A stretch of 11,042 bases of DNA from Grammothele lineata (Eukaryota; Basidiomycota; Agaricomycetes; Polyporales; Polyporaceae): NCBI GenBank assembly GCA_002150815.3, contig NDFF03000288.1, positions 1-11,042 of the forward strand, written 5' to 3'. Positions 1 through 8,292 of the stretch are shown here, piece after piece. Position numbers and translations under genes: made by a program. Positions within the stretch are counted from its first letter, which is position 1, and the number at the start of each line of letters is the position of its first letter. Below the pieces are notes generated by a model. That model saw only the letters and a program-made list of their open reading frames with translations. It was not told the origin of the DNA and searched no databases.

Positions 1-1253
1 TCTTCTGCCTACTTGGACGGGGAGCGGGTGGCGACGGCGGGACGGCAGACTTGGAAGTCGGAGGACGCAAGCCAGACCCGCCCGCCTGTTGGCTCGACTG
101 GGTTGCAGACGGAGGCGCGATGACCGAAGTCGGAAGGCGCGAACCAGACTTATCATCTTGTTGGCTTGAAGGGGGAGCAGACGGAGGTGCGACAGCTGAG
201 CCTGAGGGGCGTGAGCCGGCATCATCCTTCTGCCTACTTGGACGGGGAGTGGGTGGTGACGGCGGGACGGCAGACTTGGAAGTCGGAGGACGCAAGCCAG
301 ACCCGCCCGCTGGCTGGCTTGAAGGGGGAGCAGACGGAGGTGCGACAGCTGAGCCTGAAGGGCGTGAGCCGGCATCATTCTTCTGCCTACTTGGACGGGG
401 AGCGGGTGGCGACGGCGGGGCGGCAGACTCGGAAATCGGAGGACGCAAGCCAGACCCGCCCGCCTGTTGGCTCGACTGGGTTGCAGACGGAGGCGCGATG
501 ACCGAAGTCGGAAGGCGCGAACCAGACTTGTCACCTTGTTGGCTTGAAGGGGGAGCAGACGGAGATGCGACAGCTGAGCCTGAAGGGCGTGAGCCGGCAT
601 CATCCTTCTGCCTACTTGGACGGGGAGTGGGTGGTGACGGCGGGACGGCAGACTTGGAAGTCGGAGGACGCAAGCCAGACCCGCCCGCTGGCTGGCTTGA
701 AGGGGGAGCAGACGGAGGTGCGACAGCTGAGCCTGAAGGGCGTGAGCCGGCATCATTCTTCTGCCTACTTGGACGGGGAGCGGGTGGCGACGGCGGGGCG
801 GCAGACTCGGAAATCGGAGGACGCAAGCCAGACCCGCCCGCCTGTTGGCTCGACTGGGTTGCAGACGGAGGCGCGATGACCGAAGTCGGAAGGCGCGAAC
901 CAGACTTGTCACCTTGTTGGCTTGAAGGGGGAGCAGACGGAGATGCGACAGCTGAGCCTGAAGGGCGTGAGCCGGCATCATCCTTCTGCCTACTTGGACG
1001 GGGAGTGGGTGGTGACGGCGGGACGGCAGACTTGGAAGTCGGAGGACGCAAGCCAGACCCGCCCGCTGGCTGGCTTGAAGGGGGCGGAGGCGGAAGCGTG
1101 CGACAGCTGAGCCTGAAGGGCGTGAGCCGGCATCATCCTTCTGCCTACTTGGACGGGGAGCGGGTGGCGACGGCGGGGCGGCAGACTCGGAAATCGGAGG
1201 ACGCAAGCCAGACCCGCTCGCCTGCTGGCTCGACTGGGGTGCGGACGGTGTCG
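1..1253. repeat. 378-bp tandem repeat (about 3.3 copies) inside exon 6 of the left-hand gene
   Basis: Units start at 120, 498 and 876 (spacing 378 bp, exactly 126 codons); bases 1-119 are the tail of an earlier unit. Each unit holds two similar 153-bp blocks plus a 72-bp shorter block, themselves built from a module of about 75 bp. Units 120-497 and 498-875 differ at only a few bases (for example near 152-158, 205 and 214), so the array is recently homogenised. On the minus strand one frame reads as a Ser/Pro/Ala/Gly-rich protein with motifs such as GSGLRPP, PPSPP and RPSRQKDDAG. A second minus frame (Leu/Arg-rich) and one plus frame (Gly/Asp/Glu-rich) are also stop-free. The third unit differs from about 1084, with a net gain of 2 bp. 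Confidence 0.95.
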
Positions 1254-3122
1254 AAGCTATAATGGGCGAGTCTCTGCGCTGGCTGAACTTGGGCGCGGGC
1301 GAGGGCGCGATGAACGAAGTCGAAGGGTGTGAGGTGGACCCGCCCTCTTGAGCGACTCCGAGGCGACTAAGTGATGTTGATTGATTGGACGCTCTTCGAG
1401 GGCTCCCGAAGGGGTTGATGGCGCCCATTCGAGATGAGAAGCCGCGAGGCACCGTTTTCCGAGGTGGGACTTCTACAAACGTGCTCGTGGGTATTGAGGG
1501 GGGAGGGCCTTCAGCCGTTTGATCTGATTTCAGATTCTCGCGATCGCGCGCGACCGGCGTGGGGGACGACCCGCCATCGGGCCCACCCTTTGGGCTCCCG
1601 CCGCGCTGGCTCGGGCGTCCGACGATTCTCACTGATTGTGCTGCCTTAGAGAGGAGCTGTCGCACCATGCTCGGTGTGGACTGCGGGGTCCGAGTGGATA
1701 TATGGATAGAAGACGGGTCCCCTTGACGACGCATAGTGGCCGGTTCAGGTGAAGCAACTCTTACAGGAGTCGCTAAAACATCCTGGAAAGTGTCAAGCCG
1801 ATGCACTCAGAGTACCAAGCACATCGCTTACCTCGTTAACGAGCTCCGTGGGTGCCTCATGCGGCGGTTCTGCATGGAGAATCATATCACTGACGGATGG
1901 ATGAGAAGGAATGACTGGCTGGGCGGCAATGTTACCCATTCCTGCTCGCTGATTATCCGCCATGTGATCGAGGGGAATAGTTTGCGTCATTCGTTCATCC
2001 TGCACATCGTCTTCCGGGACCATTTCATGCTCTTCAGATGCCGACTCCATGCCATTGTCGTCATCACCCTGCTCTGTGGACAAATCCTACGTTCCGCCGT
2101 AGAAAAGATCGAGTGAGCTGTCGTCCAACCAATTCCGACTAAATTCATACCAGATCTTGATATAGTTGCCGCGATAAAGCGTCCTTGGCTTCTGACGGTT
2201 CAACGGAGGACGCGCCAGACATTACATCCTCTGTTTCTGAGATGTTGATATCTCCCTCAGGCCCGGATTCGCTGATGTCCTGCATTGCTTGGTCTTCCTG
2301 CCTGTCGAGTTCTTCCATTATAATATTGAGCCTTGCGTCTGAGATCGTTCCACTTGCGTTGAGATTCTGTGCGAAGCTTCTTGGATCGATCACGGGATTC
2401 CCTGGACCACCTAGCGTAGACAAAAGTTTACAGAAGTTAGCAAGTTCTTCTGTGATGTTGTCAGCAAGTTCCTCCGTAATGTCTCCGGGTGCACCCTTGC
2501 GCCTCCTCTTGTGTGGGTGCTCCAACGAATCGCGGGCTGCCAGTTTCCTTTGAGCCCGCCGCTCTCTATACTTTGGTGGAGGTTGCAGCGTAGGATCGCT
2601 TGGACCGGGCGAAGGGTCCGTGGCGACGCTCCGTAACTTTCTCTCTGGAAAATGAAGGGTTATCAATCGTGTTGAGATGAGCCGTCTCTACCAACCTGGA
2701 GCCTTCCTAATAGGCCGGTTGCTAACGTCAGTCGCCTGAATGACCGACAACGTGTTGTCCCCGGCATCATCTTCGTCGTCCGAGGATCTCTTTCGGGTCG
2801 ATCTCGTCTTGACGACTCCAGCGTTGTAGTAGCTTTGTGACGCGCTTTGCTCTACCCCTGAAGACGCATGAACGCCTCCGACCTCTTCGACACGATATTC
2901 TATAGCTTTCGGGTTAGACAAAGCTTACGGCAGCCCAATCGGAGAATGCCTACGCACCTCTGTCTTGCTGTCTCGCAGGATGCTCGGGATCTCCTGCCGT
3001 GTGACGAGTCGTCGACACAGAACTCCCTTCTTGTGCTTTGTGCTGCGTGCTGACGCCTGTGAACAAGTGAGCGCCGCGTATATGACCTCGACTCCACAAC
3101 GATACATACCTTCGACGTCCAT
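1..3122 (-). CDS. Six-exon gene for a disordered, repeat-rich, probably nuclear protein (3' end outside window)
   Basis: I do not recognise the family. Model on the minus strand: exons 3122-3110, 3056-2958, 2905-2696, 2644-2151, 2086-1832 and 1782 to beyond 1. Introns are 53, 52, 51, 64 and 49 bp; donors are GTATGT, GTGCGT, GTTGGT, GTATGA and GTAAGC; all end in AG, and intron 2 has a CTAAC branch site. All five junctions keep the frame, which is the main evidence. The ATG at 3122 begins MDVEG, with glycine formed across intron 1. Exons 1-5 give 357 codons: an acidic patch near residues 80-87 (DDEDDAGD), a basic patch KRRRK near 153-157 that could be a nuclear localisation signal, a short duplicated ITEEL motif near 163-175, then an acidic, Ser/Glu-rich stretch. 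Exon 6 is Ser/Pro/Arg-rich and enters the 378-bp tandem repeat; it has no stop to the window edge (about 594 codons). Composition suggests intrinsic disorder. The GTTGGT donor is the weakest signal. Confidence 0.72.
1254..1352. repeat. Degenerate edge of the 378-bp repeat array
   Basis: The stretch near 1306-1352 still resembles the 72-bp block of the array: GCGATGAACGAAGTCGAAGG here against GCGATGACCGAAGTCGGAAG in intact units. It is much more diverged, as expected at the edge of an array that is homogenised from inside. On the minus strand it remains part of the open exon 6. Confidence 0.6.
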
Positions 3123-3180
3123 GCTAGTCGAGTGATGAAAGGTATATGAGACGTGTAATGTAAACTACCGCGTAAGCTGA
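3123..3180 (-). promoter_or_regulatory. Possible core promoter/5' leader of the left-hand gene
   Basis: A TATA-like TCATATACC (plus 3141-3149) lies about 20-30 bp upstream of the proposed ATG at 3122, within a locally AT-richer stretch. The distance is short for a TATA box, so this may be leader sequence. It is a weak call from base composition only. Confidence 0.2.
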
Positions 3181-4480
3181 TGAGAGTGAGAGTCAAGCTG
3201 TTTCAGACGAGATTCGGGGCTCAGGCGTACAGCGACGAAAATGCATGTTGTTGGCAACCATGCGGGCGCCATGCGGCCGGTGCTTACATGACTTTCTGTC
3301 GGTGTGTTAACACGCACGACTGTCATGGTGCGCATTTATTAAGGGCAATGATGGTTAGTCCCAGACCTTGTATGAATCCTAGGACTTGTGCTGCGAGAAT
3401 GGCTGATAAGAAAATGGGAAGGTAGGTGACTTCGATGGGTTTTTACTATTACGTTTGATTTAAAACAGGGACTCACGCTGATACACATTGTGGATTCCTT
3501 GACGCATTAGCACTCGGCGTCATGTTGCTCATGGTCAGGACGCGATCGTGGGCGCACAGTGCCACTCAAAAAGTGGGGCGTTGTGACCCTGTGACCCGGC
3601 TGCGTGCGCAGCCCCTGAACGCTCACGAGTGCGTTTCAAACTCCGTCTTCGTTGAAACCCGGCGGAGTTTATTTGGTGAGAGCAAGTCAGTTTAAAGCTG
3701 CGCGAGGCTCAGCGAGCGAAAGGCGAGGAAAAGTTATAGGGGGCATACTACTGCGTATTGTCTGGGCCCCTTCGAGTCGTGCTCGTGCCTAGCGAGCCGC
3801 GACGTCGACGGGACGGTGGGCCCACCGGCAGTAGTTCACATACTACACTGATGCAAAGTTGCACGCACATGACCGTATCTCTTCGTGCCATCTGGAGAGC
3901 AGTCAGCACCATGACAGCCCCGCCGAGAGTGGAGGCGATCCCCGACTCCGAGCATATTGCGATTCCCAAAAGGATCGGTAGTAGTCTAAAGTTGGCCCGC
4001 GAGACGAGCCAACATGTGAACCTCCCCGGCCCGGTTCCCGGTGGCCTCCACATCCACGGCAGTCGCACGTGCCCTCTGAGTCTAGATCTACTAATTATTC
4101 GGTGGAGCTGAGATCGCGGTGGTCACGGTCAGGCCAGCCAAGACCTGCGGGCCGGAAACCGGAACCGGAACGGCTCTTTCTACCCTTTCCCGCCCTGGCA
4201 CGTGTTGGGCCGACTTCTGCTGCTCAGGTGCTGTCCTGTCCGATCATCCTACCACATCCGCGCCGATGCTTGAACCGCAATGCTTGAATCTTGGTTCTCA
4301 TCCTACAAGACCTGTTCTCCATTCATACCAGTGCGATATTTGTCTGTGTCAAGTAACTGAGGAGGCTGACCACGAAAAGTCTCGCCTCCGCTTATTGTTA
4401 CTTGTACGTACTTGTACGTTTCATTCAAACCCAGTCCTAGTAGCTAGCTCTCTGTACCAACTATAAACTCTCTAAGCCAC
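3181..4480. other. Gene-poor interval with no defensible gene
   Basis: Several short frames exist on both strands: plus 3180-3425 (81 codons), plus 3758-4111 (117), minus 3748-4068 (106, hydrophobic) and plus 4119-4466 (115). They overlap one another and none has a family motif or a phase-consistent splice partner. Small features are a G/C-rich near-palindrome at 3598-3613, overlapping inverted repeats at 3633-3670, a short GGAACC-like microsatellite at 4152-4171, and a 10-bp tandem duplication (CTTGTACGTA) at 4401-4419. The interval separates the 5' end of the left gene from the 3' remains of the EST1-like pseudogene, so regulatory sequence for the left gene is likely here. Confidence 0.5.
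3633..3670. repeat. Overlapping inverted repeats (two alternative hairpins)
   Basis: AAACTCCG at 3638-3645 pairs perfectly with CGGAGTTT at 3663-3670 (8-bp stem, 17-nt loop). Overlapping it, GTTTCAA at 3633-3639 pairs with TTGAAAC at 3652-3658 (7-bp stem). The two stems share bases, so they cannot both form. No flanking gene gives them an obvious role as attenuator or terminator. Confidence 0.6.
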
Positions 4481-4539
4481 CTAGACTAACCTAGAGGTGA
4501 TGCCGTCAAGGGACTTCGTCATGAGAACCTTGATCCTGG

Positions 4540-6351
4540 TCTGATGTGAGCTTAATACGCGCACTAGATAGTCCCTAGATGTACCACTAATCCGGAGCTT
4601 CTCTTGGTAGCGTTCCAGTACCCGCTTCAAGTGGAGCCATCGAACTAGATGTTAGCAAAAAGCACCCCGCGCAGGAGAGCGAAGGGCTCTGAGAGGCGCG
4701 TCAGGTGCTTGGCGTCGTGCTTGTAACGGCTGCGTCTATATACCGAGAACCGACTGGCGCGTAGCCGAGAGCGGATGGAAGGTAACCATACTGAAGAACC
4801 CCGGTCGGCGTAGATGGCTTGCCCGATTCGGCGCCGTACATACCTCTGAACGAGATTGTATCTTCCGCGTCCGAGCCGTCCGTGTCACAGCACAGCAGCC
4901 CCAGACGGTGCTGGAGCTTGCCTGAGTTTAGAGTGATGACGAGACCGTGCGCGAACCAGCCCTCCGTGACCTGTAGCCTCCACCACTCCTTGTCCAGATC
5001 AAGCTCCACAAACCGTGCCGCCTCCTGACCGACGCTGAAGATGCTCTGGAAGAATATCGCAGCCGCCTCAATCGGCATCCATCAAGATCTTAGCGTGCAG
5101 AAACTGCGGGCTGTCGTCAACGCGAGCGGGCGCGGGCGAGACCGCGGCCGAATGCGGGGGATCGGGGGAGGTGGGGCGGAGAGTCGAGGAGAGGACATTG
5201 TTCTTGACGATTGCGGATGTCGTAAGGGCACTGGTGGTGTAAGTGCCTTCGCATGCGCAGCTGGGTGTAAAATCGTAGTCCGGCGCCGGCTTTTCGTCCA
5301 TAGGAGCGTGCCGCACAGCCAACCCTTGTAAGGGAGGCTGCACCACCTACCCGAGAGCGTCCGCAGCTACAGACCCACTGTACACCACAGTCAGTTGACC
5401 AGGAGCCAATGCTATCGGTGCAAGGCTCCTCGAGGCGCCACGTGCTCCTACTGGCGAAAATCCGGCGGTGGACTACGATTTTGCACCCAGCTGCGAGCAA
5501 GGCGCTGACCACCATTCGGTGTTACGAAAGGCCGCCGAGCGCCTCCAAAAAGGCTCTGCACCATCGTACGAAGTTTCGCTCCTCAATAAACTCACCACAG
5601 AAGACGTATACGTACAGTTGAAGATTTGTTATATCGACGGTTAGGACAAAGCTGGAGGAGCGTTGATATCGAAATTTTACCTCGAGATACTCGAGCGCAA
5701 TTTGCGAACTCGTTCGTAGGCGTGCAGCGTAGCGGAAGGACTCGAGCAGGTGGTAAAACATGTAGGGCCAGAGTCGAACAATTAGGTTATATTTCTGAGG
5801 GACATTCTTGAGGGACGCAGGGCCGTGAGCGCGAGTATAAAGGCAAGCATCTCGCGGATAGTTTCGGCAAACCTATTGGATCAAAGAATGTTCAGCCCCT
5901 GACGGTGTGTATGGATTAGGTGTACTCACTGCTGATCCTCGAAGACGAGCTTACACCATTGCCCCGACCCATTCTCGTCTTTCGCAGCCTCCTTCGTGAG
6001 CCCACTGCTGCTCAGTTGCCCCTTGTGCATAAAGTCTACCCTCAACGCACCCTGCTCGCCCTCATCAGCCCATTCCCGGCCATGATTCGTACCAGTGATC
6101 GTCCAATACACTCCCTGGGGCTTGCGCAAGAACACGTCCACGCTTGGGGTGCTATCCTCGGGGTTACGACCCAAAAGAGCGGACGACGCTAAGGAAGGTT
6201 CGGTTGCCGGTCGAAGAAAGTGTGAAGTTGGAAGAGTGGAAGAGATGGCTGGATCGAAATGTGAAGCTGACGATGTAGAGGAAGATGATTTGAATGTAGG
6301 CGGCAGCCGCGGAGGGCTAGGCTAACCGGTGACCACTTGCAGGACCCCCAT
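4540..6351 (-). pseudogene. Decayed EST1/SMG7-like DNA/RNA-binding-domain gene
   Basis: Reading leftwards: a Ser/Thr-rich N-terminus (6321-6175), an exon with YWTITG and EQGALRVDF (to 5930), a good 57-bp intron (5929-5873, donor GTGAGT, in phase), then FAETIREML, then SLKNVPQKYNLIVRLWPYMF and FYHLLESFRYAAR. EALGGLS then follows, where EST1-family proteins carry LGDLARYR. After 5346 come a Ser/Thr/Pro linker, VDDSP, EAARFVELDLDKEWWRLQ, WFAHGL and SGKLQHRLGLL, matching the EST1_DNA_bind pattern (PxxGKxxxxLGLL). A 53-bp intron follows (4843-4791, GTATGT...CAG), then LLRGVLFANI and LKRVLERYQEKL. EST1/SMG7 proteins act in telomere maintenance or nonsense-mediated mRNA decay; basidiomycetes have many divergent members. 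Lesions: TAG 6324-6322, frame change about 5815, intron without acceptor after 5680, TAA 5524-5522, frame change about 5070 (or an unusual intron), TAG 4647-4645, frame change about 4630. Family call is from motif memory. Whether it is a pseudogene or a badly assembled gene cannot be settled here. Confidence 0.65.
5256..5495. repeat. Inverted duplication within the EST1-like pseudogene
   Basis: Bases 5256-5310 match the reverse complement of 5441-5495 at 46 of 55 positions without gaps; the longest exact block includes AAATCGTAGTC. The spacer 5311-5440 is 130 bp. Similarity continues weakly outside the arms (GGTGGT, GTCGTAA against TTCGTAA). The arms encode related peptides on opposite strands: PDYDFTPSC on minus and VDYDFAPSC on plus. 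The duplication lies just after the TAA at 5524-5522 and disrupts the reading frame of the pseudogene. Confidence 0.85.
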
Positions 6352-6559
6352 TCTAGCGAGACTGTCGAGACGAGAATACGACTGCTTCACCCTTGCGCGG
6401 GATGAATGCGAGCGTCAGGCATCGTCGGACATCGAGTGGAGTCTACAGATATGACGGATCTTCGTTTAAAATCGGCGTTGGATTTGAAGCTTTCCGTAAT
6501 TGCATGCACAGCGCGGGTTAAGCGGTGGGAGATCCTGAGCCGCCGCGAGAATCGGGGTT

Positions 6560-6742
6560 GGCCTCCATTTGTAGGGAGGCGTTGGAGACGACGATGTTTG
6601 GATTGGGCACATAGCGTGTGTGTAGTCGACGCGGCAATGGTGGGTGGGTAGAAGAGGGTCTGTGAGCGGAGGAGGGTTGGGATGGCCGGTCCAGCCTCTC
6701 GAGAGGCGTGGCGGCACTACGCACCATGTTCACGAGTGAGAT
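6560..6742 (+). repeat. Diverged direct repeat, copy 1
   Basis: It starts with GGCCTCCATT (6560-6569) and ends with CGGCACTACGCACCATG...TTCACGAGTGAGATGG (6712-6742). The same anchors in the same order occur in copy 2 about 455 bp downstream; the middle part is longer here (about 142 against 106 bp). On the minus strand both copies read LxMEAxPDx at the left anchor, so the element may derive from a coding sequence. Confidence 0.6.
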
Positions 6743-6975
6743 GGGTGGGGGAGAGCACGAAAGGACAACCACGTACGCTTGCCTATGCCTGAGCAGAATT
6801 ATCTTGTCCGCGATATCCGTCCATGCAGACTCACTCCCCTTAATCACCCCTGGACAACCCCTGGAAGCCGCCGGGATTTTGATTGATGATGATTCCTGCA
6901 TAGATAAAAGTGGTAGTAGAGTGGAGGGCGGCGACGCGGAAAAGAAATGAGAATGACATGGAAGGTAAGCTACTG

Positions 6976-7004
6976 CAACAAGAAGAACAAGAACAAGGAC
7001 AAGA
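6976..7004. repeat. Imperfect (AAC/AAG) microsatellite
   Basis: A short purine-rich run of CAAGAA/CAAGGA-type units. On the minus strand it reads as a pyrimidine-rich TTG/TTC run, which explains the artificial Leu/Val-rich segment of the minus frame crossing it. Confidence 0.75.
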
Positions 7005-7014
7005 GGTCGGGATC

Positions 7015-7164
7015 GGCCTCCATTAGCAGGGGGCCAGGATGTTAGGATGAGACACAGGGTGTGCATGTGTTTGACATGGTGATGACAGGTGGTAGGAGGT
7101 CTGGGAGTTGAAGAGGAGGACTGGGCCCAGCGGCACTACCCATGACGTTCACGGATGAGATGGA
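7015..7164 (+). repeat. Diverged direct repeat, copy 2
   Basis: It has GGCCTCCATT at 7015-7024 and CGGCACTACCCATGACGTTC continuing to ACGGATGAGATGG at the right end (7131-7163), the same anchors as copy 1 at 6560-6742. Interior similarity (GRGACACAGGGTGTG-like against GGGCACATAGCGTGTG) is lower, so the duplication is old or the segment evolves freely. Confidence 0.6.
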
Positions 7165-8292
7165 CACGTAGCAGGGGCCTCGGTACCACAGTTAGCTGGC
7201 GCGACACGCACTCCAATGTAAGTCTAACGGGTTCAATGTAGGATTTGGAATATCAAGAAATTAGAATACTAGAGAACCAGAAATTTGAAGCTCACCGCGC
7301 GAGAGAACCGTCCAGAGCCCTTCCAATATAGAGCCCCTCATGCCCACCGGGAGGATCATAGCTGATGAAAGGAAGTGGGGTATTGGACTAATAGGACAAC
7401 ATGCACGTTCAACGGCCGTGGACGTCAAACTCAGCGCTACAGTTCCGGCGTCTGCAGTGCGTCTGCGGAGGAGGACTGGCGCTTGCCGCCGCTACTATTC
7501 CATCCTCAGTGGCAGCCATGTCGGCCCTCTATAGGTATAGGGCTGACACCCCGCAACGATACGCGATACACGATACGCTGCGTTGACTGGTCATGGAGAC
7601 CTTTTGTAATGTTGCGGCAAAATGGCTGACTATCGGCGTGCAGCTAGTGTGCGGCTCTAAGTACTACGTTGTGGTGCGGCGGCGGCGGACGCGAACCCTC
7701 ACAACTTGAATCTACGGCATGATGATGTACACTCGCCGATGTTTCGATTCCATCACGTACATATACCGGCGATTGCGTCCTCTGCGGCGTCCGTGCTCCC
7801 CGTCTCTTTCTCACGCGATCGACGTCCCAGCGACCGCGAGGACCGGTACTGAGTGCGGCATTCCGTCTCCGTGAGTCGTCGGCACAGCGGATCCCGACTG
7901 CAACCTCCTTAGGCCGGGTACCCTCCGCTGTCGCAAACTAACAGCGTAGTCGGCCACTCACGACCCTCAACTGTCAGTCTCGACCCACGCTCAATGAACG
8001 TCCTACCCAACATCCCCCGAGTCTACGTCTCCTTTGACAGCCTGAGTTCAAATACCACGCGAGCTCGTTTACCGTGGCTCATCCGTTTCAACTGAGTCTG
8101 AGCACTGCGTTACATGTGGTGAGCTTGAGGATGAGTCTGGTCAATTATATGGTATGAATACGTCGGGCAGCAGTCCTGTCATATGTTTCTGCATATAATC
8201 CAGGGACATATGAACCAAGGACAACTCCAGCCCAGCCTGAAACATGTCATACATAAATGGATACATTGTGGGTTCAAATGTACTTTGAAATG

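Larger units (their letters stand above)
6360..8290. other. Long interval without a supportable gene
   Basis: The longest closed frame is minus 7066-6518 (182 codons). It spans both a microsatellite (6976-7004) and one arm of a direct repeat, has a non-ATG or poorly placed start, and shows no domain. Plus frames at 6708-6950 and 7340-7629 also lack motifs and splice partners. From 7700 to 8290 there are no long frames. A TATA-like ACATATACC at 7758-7766, followed by the CT-rich CCCCGTCTCTTTCTC and a GTGAGT near 7871, could be a promoter and leader intron of a plus-strand transcript, but I find no coding exon to the right of it. Confidence 0.5.

Noticed and set aside
51..1262. Plus-strand frame of 403 codons (Gly/Asp/Glu-rich repeat protein)
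   Set aside because: Its openness follows from the 378-bp repeat being a multiple of three. It has no ATG at the repeat edge and no splice-linked partner, and the minus strand has a multi-exon in-phase gene over the same bases.
1434..2116. Plus frames at 1434-1649 and 1736-2116
   Set aside because: They lie antisense to exons 4-6 and introns of the minus gene and show no coding features of their own.
3323..3532. Minus two-exon membrane peptide (MSNMTPSANAS then a GTGAGT intron to a hydrophobic AILAAQVLGFIQGLGLTIIAL segment)
   Set aside because: The donor leaves two bases and the acceptor needs one, so the hydrophobic frame is not reached; the phase does not fit.
3748..4068. Minus hydrophobic frame resembling a multi-pass membrane protein
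   Set aside because: It is the mirror of a charged plus frame, has no N-terminal partner and no clear family motif. Hydrophobicity alone is not enough.
5399..5903. Plus-strand frame interrupted only by three TAG codons, looking like amber recoding or a stop-riddled gene with a protein-like tail
   Set aside because: It is the exact codon complement of the minus EST1-like frame. The three TAGs are CTA leucine codons there, and the minus reading carries the family motifs.
6518..7066. Minus frame of 182 codons with a Leu/Val-rich N-terminus resembling a signal anchor
   Set aside because: The hydrophobic part is encoded by a microsatellite and the rest by a direct-repeat arm. No domain or splice support.
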